Below, piece after piece: positions 58,121 to 61,945 of a stretch of DNA of 61,945 nt. How positions within the stretch are numbered: the first letter of the stretch is position 1; each line of letters starts with the position of its first letter. This DNA is from an uncultured beta proteobacterium (GTDB taxonomy: Bacteria > Pseudomonadota > Gammaproteobacteria > Burkholderiales > Burkholderiaceae): assembly GCA_903935355.1 (NCBI GenBank), contig CAIZRK010000026.1:1-61945 (forward strand), written 5' to 3'. Below the pieces are notes generated by a model that ran no database searches, was not told the DNA's origin, and saw nothing but the letters and a program-made list of their open reading frames with translations. The position numbers were made by a program, and so were the translations under genes.

Positions 58121-58596
58121 AGCAATACAACATTCTCTTCTTATGCACCCATAATTCAGCACGCTCTATTCTTGGTGAGGCATTAGCGTCTACCCACCCT
58201 AGTGGTAAATTTAAAGGCTTTTCTGCAGGCTCTACACCAGGCACTCATGTGAACCCCATTGCCCAAGAGCTGGCTGTCGAGATTGGTATGGATAAGGCTT
58301 TACTAAAATCAAAAAGCTGGGATGTTTATGGGGAGCCTAATGCACCACAGATGGATTTTATTATCACTGTTTGTGATAATGCTGCTGGTGAGGTATGCCC
58401 TCATTGGCCAGGGCAACCAGTGACAGCGCATTGGGGTTTTGCCGACCCTAGCTTAGTACAAGGTAGCGATTTAGAAAAGAAAACTGCCTTTATTGGTGTA
58501 ATGAATGGCTTAAGAAAACGGATCGATATTTTGGCTGCGATGCCATTAGATAAACTAGACTCACTTAGCTTAAAAGAGATCCATACAAAAGCATGA
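58117..58596 (+). CDS. arsC: Arsenate reductase, low-molecular-weight phosphatase type
   Basis: A 159-aa reductase of the LMW-PTPase fold. The P-loop is C10-THNSARS, with C86 and C94 (CDNAAGEVC) as likely relay cysteines. It reduces arsenate to arsenite. The reductant (thioredoxin, glutaredoxin or mycothiol-like) cannot be settled by eye; the relay cysteines favour thioredoxin. Its end overlaps acr3 by four bases. Confidence 0.93.
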   Translation: MKQYNILFLCTHNSARSILGEALASTHPSGKFKGFSAGSTPGTHVNPIAQELAVEIGMDKALLKSKSWDVYGEPNAPQMDFIITVCDNAAGEVCPHWPGQPVTAHWGFADPSLVQGSDLEKKTAFIGVMNGLRKRIDILAAMPLDKLDSLSLKEIHTKA

Positions 58597-59663
58597 GCTC
58601 GATTACTAAAAAATTATCTTTTTTAGATCGCTATTTAACGGTCTGGATTTTTGTAGCAATGGCAAGTGGTATTACCTTAGGCTACTGGATTCCTGGTATA
58701 GAGGGTTTTATAGATTCATTTCAGGTGGGCACTACCAACATCCCGATTGCGATAGGGTTGATTTTAATGATGTACCCACCTTTTGCAAAAGTGCGCTATG
58801 AAGACTTGCCTGATATATTTAAGGACTTCCGAATTTTTCTGATTTCATTTGTGATGAGCTGGATTATTGCGCCATTGCTGATGTTCTTTTTAGCCATTAC
58901 TTTTGTGCCAAGCCAACCAGAATATATGGCGGGTCTCATTTTGATCGGCATTGCGCCTTGTATTGCGATGGTCATTGTGTGGAACGATATCGCCAAAGGT
59001 TCAACAGAGTATGCGGCTGGATTAGTGGCCTTTAATGCACTCTTTCAGGTCCTCTTTTTTAGCATATATGCCTATCTCTTTTTAACAGTCTTGCCCCCTT
59101 ATTTTGGTTTAGCTGCCTCCAATGTTAGTGTGGGTATAGGGCAGATTGCTCAAAGTGTATTGATCTATTTAGGCCTACCCTGTATTGCTGGAGTTCTAAC
59201 ACGCATGGTAATGCTCAAGTTTGTCTCTAAGGATTGGTATCACGAGCACTTTGTGCCCCGGATTGGTAAGCTCACCTTAATTGCTTTGCTATTTACTATC
59301 GTAGTGATGTTTAGCCTGAAGGGTAAACTTATTTTGACCCTGCCAATGGATGTAGTAGCGATTGCCATACCACTTCTCATTTTCTTCTTAATCATGTTTT
59401 TACTCACTTTCTTAGTAACAGCGAAGATGGGTATTGACTATAAGCGTTGCTGTACTTTGTCATTTACCGCCTCGAGTAATAACTTTGAGCTTGCCATTGC
59501 GGTAGCAATTGCAGTCTTTGGAATTAATTCAGGGGCAGCCTTTGCTGCAGTCATTGGGCCTTTAGTGGAAGTGCCCATCATGATTGGTTTGGTAGCGGTG
59601 GCTCTTTGGTTTAAGGAGCGGTATTTTCAAAAATGGTCAAGCTCGTGCCTTGAGAATGGTTAG
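58593..59663 (+). CDS. acr3: Arsenite efflux permease Acr3
   Basis: A 356-aa ten-helix transporter of the ACR3 (BART) family. The essential cysteine is in [19 protein letters not shown] (about 129), and the conserved late segment is [16 protein letters not shown]. It exports arsenite from the cytoplasm. With ArsA and ArsD in the divergent transcript, an Acr3-ArsA pump is likely. It converges with the next gene, the stops overlapping by four bases. Confidence 0.95.
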   Translation: MSSITKKLSFLDRYLTVWIFVAMASGITLGYWIPGIEGFIDSFQVGTTNIPIAIGLILMMYPPFAKVRYEDLPDIFKDFRIFLISFVMSWIIAPLLMFFLAITFVPSQPEYMAGLILIGIAPCIAMVIVWNDIAKGSTEYAAGLVAFNALFQVLFFSIYAYLFLTVLPPYFGLAASNVSVGIGQIAQSVLIYLGLPCIAGVLTRMVMLKFVSKDWYHEHFVPRIGKLTLIALLFTIVVMFSLKGKLILTLPMDVVAIAIPLLIFFLIMFLLTFLVTAKMGIDYKRCCTLSFTASSNNFELAIAVAIAVFGINSGAAFAAVIGPLVEVPIMIGLVAVALWFKERYFQKWSSSCLENG

Positions 59664-59896
59664 GCTCTATAGGGTTTAACTAAGGCCTCTAAAGCGTAGG
59701 CATCATTTTTCTGCCTGAGTTGGTCAATGGACTGACGTAAGGTTTTTAATTGTGGGCATTTGAGTTTTTGTAACTTCTTGCGATCCATGCCATAGGCATC
59801 GACTAAGTAGCGCATTCTAGATAAGCAAATCTGAAGGCGGATCAGCCAATAAATCGCAAAAAGACCAGGTGCAAAGAGCAACAACAAGAGACTCAT
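59660..59896 (-). CDS. Small membrane-anchored protein of unknown function
   Basis: A 78-aa protein with one hydrophobic helix (2-20) and a basic helical tail of about 55 residues. No family is recognised. It is probably inner-membrane anchored with a cytoplasmic tail. The frame is intact and does not overlap another gene, apart from four bases of acr3. Confidence 0.55.
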   Translation of the reverse strand: MSLLLLLFAPGLFAIYWLIRLQICLSRMRYLVDAYGMDRKKLQKLKCPQLKTLRQSIDQLRQKNDAYALEALVKPYRA

Positions 59897-59910
59897 TTTT
59901 CATTTCCAAT

Positions 59911-59942
59911 GTAAAAATAAATAGGCCGTCAACAAGACGGCC
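59911..59942 (-). terminator. Intrinsic terminator of uspA
   Basis: On the minus strand a GGCCGTC/GACGGCC stem with a 5-base loop (59924-59942) is followed by a TATTTATTTTT run, about 47 bases after the uspA stop codon. Confidence 0.8.
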
Positions 59943-59988
59943 AGTGCTACTTCAATTGGGCGGTGGTAGTACTAAAGCCACCTCAAGA

Positions 59989-60414
59989 TTACTTCACTAA
60001 AAGAACCGGTTGCTTGGCAGCGTTACTCACTTTTTGAGCAACTGACCCCATGATGGCATCCAAAATACCAGATCTTCCTTTTGAGCCCATCACAATCAGA
60101 TTAAATTTTTCTTTGTCAGCCATAGCAATGATTTCATTTGCAACATTGCCACGCTTAATAGCCATATTGTGGCTTACACCTGCAAGATCAAGGGCTTTTT
60201 GGGCGGATTTAAGCTCCTTTTCACTAACTTCTCTTAGGTAGTCATCAATTACATTATTGGCTACAAACTGCTTTACGTGCCCTAAGCCAACATCATCATG
60301 AATACTAACCAAGGTGACCGTGCATTTACTACGGAGATCTTTAGCTAACTTTCCAACATACTTTGCAGCATTAAGCGAAGATTTGGAGCCGTCAACGGGT
60401 AATAATATTTTCAT
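59989..60414 (-). CDS. Universal stress protein, UspA family
   Basis: A 141-aa single-domain UspA protein. The N-terminal LLPVDGSKSS and the ATP-binding motif G-X2-G-X9-G-S (MGSKGRSGILDAIMGSVAQKV) near residues 110-130 indicate an ATP-binding member. It probably responds to stress or starvation. It stands alone with its own terminator. Confidence 0.92.
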   Translation of the reverse strand: MKILLPVDGSKSSLNAAKYVGKLAKDLRSKCTVTLVSIHDDVGLGHVKQFVANNVIDDYLREVSEKELKSAQKALDLAGVSHNMAIKRGNVANEIIAMADKEKFNLIVMGSKGRSGILDAIMGSVAQKVSNAAKQPVLLVK

Positions 60415-60526
60415 GTGTCCCTCTTGGTTTTAGTTAAAAACTGCTTTTATCGTATTAATTTACTATGAATTAGATGATAAATCTATGATATCTCACAGCC
60501 ATTCTTTGAGTCTAGTGAAGGAGGGG

Positions 60527-61300
60527 TTATTTCAGAAAGGCGTCGTAAAAGGTCTTCATAATCAGCGCTGTAACTGTGATAAAGAAGGCTTTACGAATAA
60601 AAGTATTGCCATGCTTGATGGCAAATTGACTCCCCATTTGGCCGCCAATAAAGTTCGCTATAGCCATTAAAACCCCCAACTTCCAATCCATGTACCCCAT
60701 ATACAGAAATACGCATAGTGCCCCTAGATTGGAGGCGATATTCAGAAACTTGGCAGGAGCAGCAGATCGCAGAAAGTCAAAACCGAGCACGCGGGTGTAA
60801 AGCAGCTTATAAAATGCTCCCGCTCCTGGCCCTAAGAAGCCATCATAAAAGCCAATCAGACCTGCACCAGTAGAGGCAATCACTTTTTGTTTATGGTGAT
60901 GATGCTTAGGCTCATGAACGAGCCCTGCATTTGATTTGATATTAAAGATGAGTAAAGCTAGTAAAAAGAAAGGTAAAGCGCTACGCAGCCATTGATTGGG
61001 TATTTGCGTTAATAAATAAGCACCTCCAAGCGAGGCGATAAATGCAGCTACTGAAGAAATCAGCACTAGCGCCCAAGGACTTTTATTAGCCCTCGCATAT
61101 TGAATGGCTGAGCCGATGGTGCCAACTATAGACGCCAATTTATTGACAGACATTAGTGTTGCTGCTGGAAAGCCTGGTAATACGGTAAATAAGGCAGGCA
61201 CTTGAATCATGCCACCACCCCCAACAATGGCATCAATAAAACCTGCCATGAGGGCGCATGTGAATAAAAGGCTAAGGTCAAATAATGACAGATCAAACAT
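60527..61300 (-). CDS. TSUP (TauE/SafE) family permease
   Basis: A 257-aa membrane protein with about eight helices. The N-terminal FIDAIVGGGGMIQVP (about 21-35) and the second-half repeat GFYDGFLGPGAGAF are TSUP signatures. Members move sulfite, sulfoacetate, taurine or related anions, or export them. With fccAB 35 kb away a sulfur anion is plausible, but no specific substrate is shown. Confidence 0.88.
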   Translation of the reverse strand: MFDLSLFDLSLLFTCALMAGFIDAIVGGGGMIQVPALFTVLPGFPAATLMSVNKLASIVGTIGSAIQYARANKSPWALVLISSVAAFIASLGGAYLLTQIPNQWLRSALPFFLLALLIFNIKSNAGLVHEPKHHHHKQKVIASTGAGLIGFYDGFLGPGAGAFYKLLYTRVLGFDFLRSAAPAKFLNIASNLGALCVFLYMGYMDWKLGVLMAIANFIGGQMGSQFAIKHGNTFIRKAFFITVTALIMKTFYDAFLK

Positions 61301-61583
61301 GTAGCGTTTTCTTTTAAAGTGATGGCATGCATCACTCTTGGACTTTGGTAGGCTTATTGTATAGGCACCCCTTTAAGATACCCCTTACCTGCTAGAGCCT
61401 AAGCAGGGCGCACCGTGATAGCTACATCCAAGACATGGTCTGCACCCCCATGAATAACGCCTCTCACAGGGGGTATCAGAATAGTCCCTGCCTTGCGCTA
61501 ACTGAATATAGTTTTCACCCCTGTCTTGATATGGATTGGAGTATCCTGAGAAGATAGCAATCAATCAATATAAAGGGGTTTAC

Positions 61584-61945
61584 ATGTCATTGAATCATGC
61601 TGTTATTTGGATTGACCACAAAGAAGCACATGTGATGTTTTTGAGTGAAGATGCTAGTGAAGCTGAAGTCATCAAGACAAAGTCTTCACATTCGCATCTC
61701 CATCACAAGGGTGGTGAAGTGGGCAGCGGCAGAGTGCCCTATGATGAGAAATACCTACATTCTGTTATTCAGGCGGTGAATGAATCTAAAGAAATCTTAA
61801 TCATTGGCCCTGGTTCAGCCAAGCTTGAGTTAATCAAGCATGCTCATCATCATGACCCTCAGATTGCAGCAAAGATTGTTGGTGTAGAAACTGTCGATCA
61901 TCCTAGCGATAAAGAAATCTTGGCTTATGCGCGCAAGTTCTTTTA
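61584..61945 (+). CDS. Small conserved "translational machinery protein", cut by window edge
   Basis: Open from ATG at 61584 to the window end, 120 codons plus two bases. AAGGGG lies six bases upstream. It has an N-terminal WIDHKEAHV strand, a histidine cluster (SHSHLHHKG, about 35-43) and a later IIGPGSAKLELIKHAHHH segment, as in small proteins annotated as translational machinery protein, with an eRF1-like alpha/beta fold. Function is unknown. The last two bases (TA) are either a stop or a further tyrosine codon, so the C-terminus is not visible. The 283 bases before it (61301-61583) hold only short inverted repeats. Confidence 0.75.
   Translation, partial: MSLNHAVIWIDHKEAHVMFLSEDASEAEVIKTKSSHSHLHHKGGEVGSGRVPYDEKYLHSVIQAVNESKEILIIGPGSAKLELIKHAHHHDPQIAAKIVGVETVDHPSDKEILAYARKFF

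Overview
The window reads as chromosome of a free-living betaproteobacterium of the order Burkholderiales, most like Polynucleobacter or a close relative. The genus is an inference from moderate-to-low GC content, a Bug/TctC-type binding protein, the orders scpB-rluB and rimP-nusA-infB-rbfA-truB-typA, and a TAXI protein followed by a DUF3422 gene. No sequence search was run. The window is gene-dense, with no gap above about 300 bases. I see no tRNA, rRNA, CRISPR array, insertion sequence or prophage.

Layout. Bases 1-7,200 hold a truncated P-loop kinase, the ABC-F ATPase uup, an APC permease, cbpA-cbpM, a pirin and an orphan membrane-anchored TAXI protein. A DUF3422 membrane protein lies at 7,236-8,591.

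Bases 8,642-23,758 form a Calvin-Benson-Bassham (CBB) locus. On the minus strand are form II RuBisCO (cbbM) and its CbbQ/CbbO activase pair. The regulator cbbR sits upstream in the same direction. Diverging from cbbR, nine plus-strand genes encode FBPase, phosphoribulokinase, transketolase, phosphoglycolate phosphatase, PGK, class II aldolase, CbbY, GAPDH and ribulose-phosphate epimerase, ending at an intrinsic terminator. Convergent to this terminator lies a flavocytochrome c sulfide dehydrogenase pair (fccA-fccB), which suggests reduced sulfur as a possible electron donor for CO2 fixation.

Bases 25,627-30,759 hold a same-strand block: an ArnT-like GT39 transferase, an Asp-box (sialidase-fold) protein, a polytopic membrane protein, a DUF3300 lipoprotein and a Rap1a/Tai-like secreted protein. 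Its combined function is not known to me. Bases 30,836-37,167 (minus) run fabI-chrA-MaoC-MmgE/PrpD-CitE-Bug, joining fatty acid synthesis, a chromate-type transporter and an apparent organic-acid/CoA-ester catabolic module. Bases 37,218-42,860 are a yejABEF-type peptide ABC importer.

Bases 42,989-55,437 are mostly housekeeping: an NlpC/P60-fold protein lacking the catalytic cysteine, a patatin-like lipoprotein, scpB, a long rluB, and then rimP-nusA-infB-rbfA-truB-typA, preceded by a structured leader with a terminator-like hairpin.

Bases 55,522-59,663 are a divergent arsenic locus: arsD-arsA on one strand, arsR-arsC-acr3 on the other, with a candidate ArsR operator between. The end holds a small membrane protein, a UspA protein, a TSUP permease and a gene cut by the window edge.
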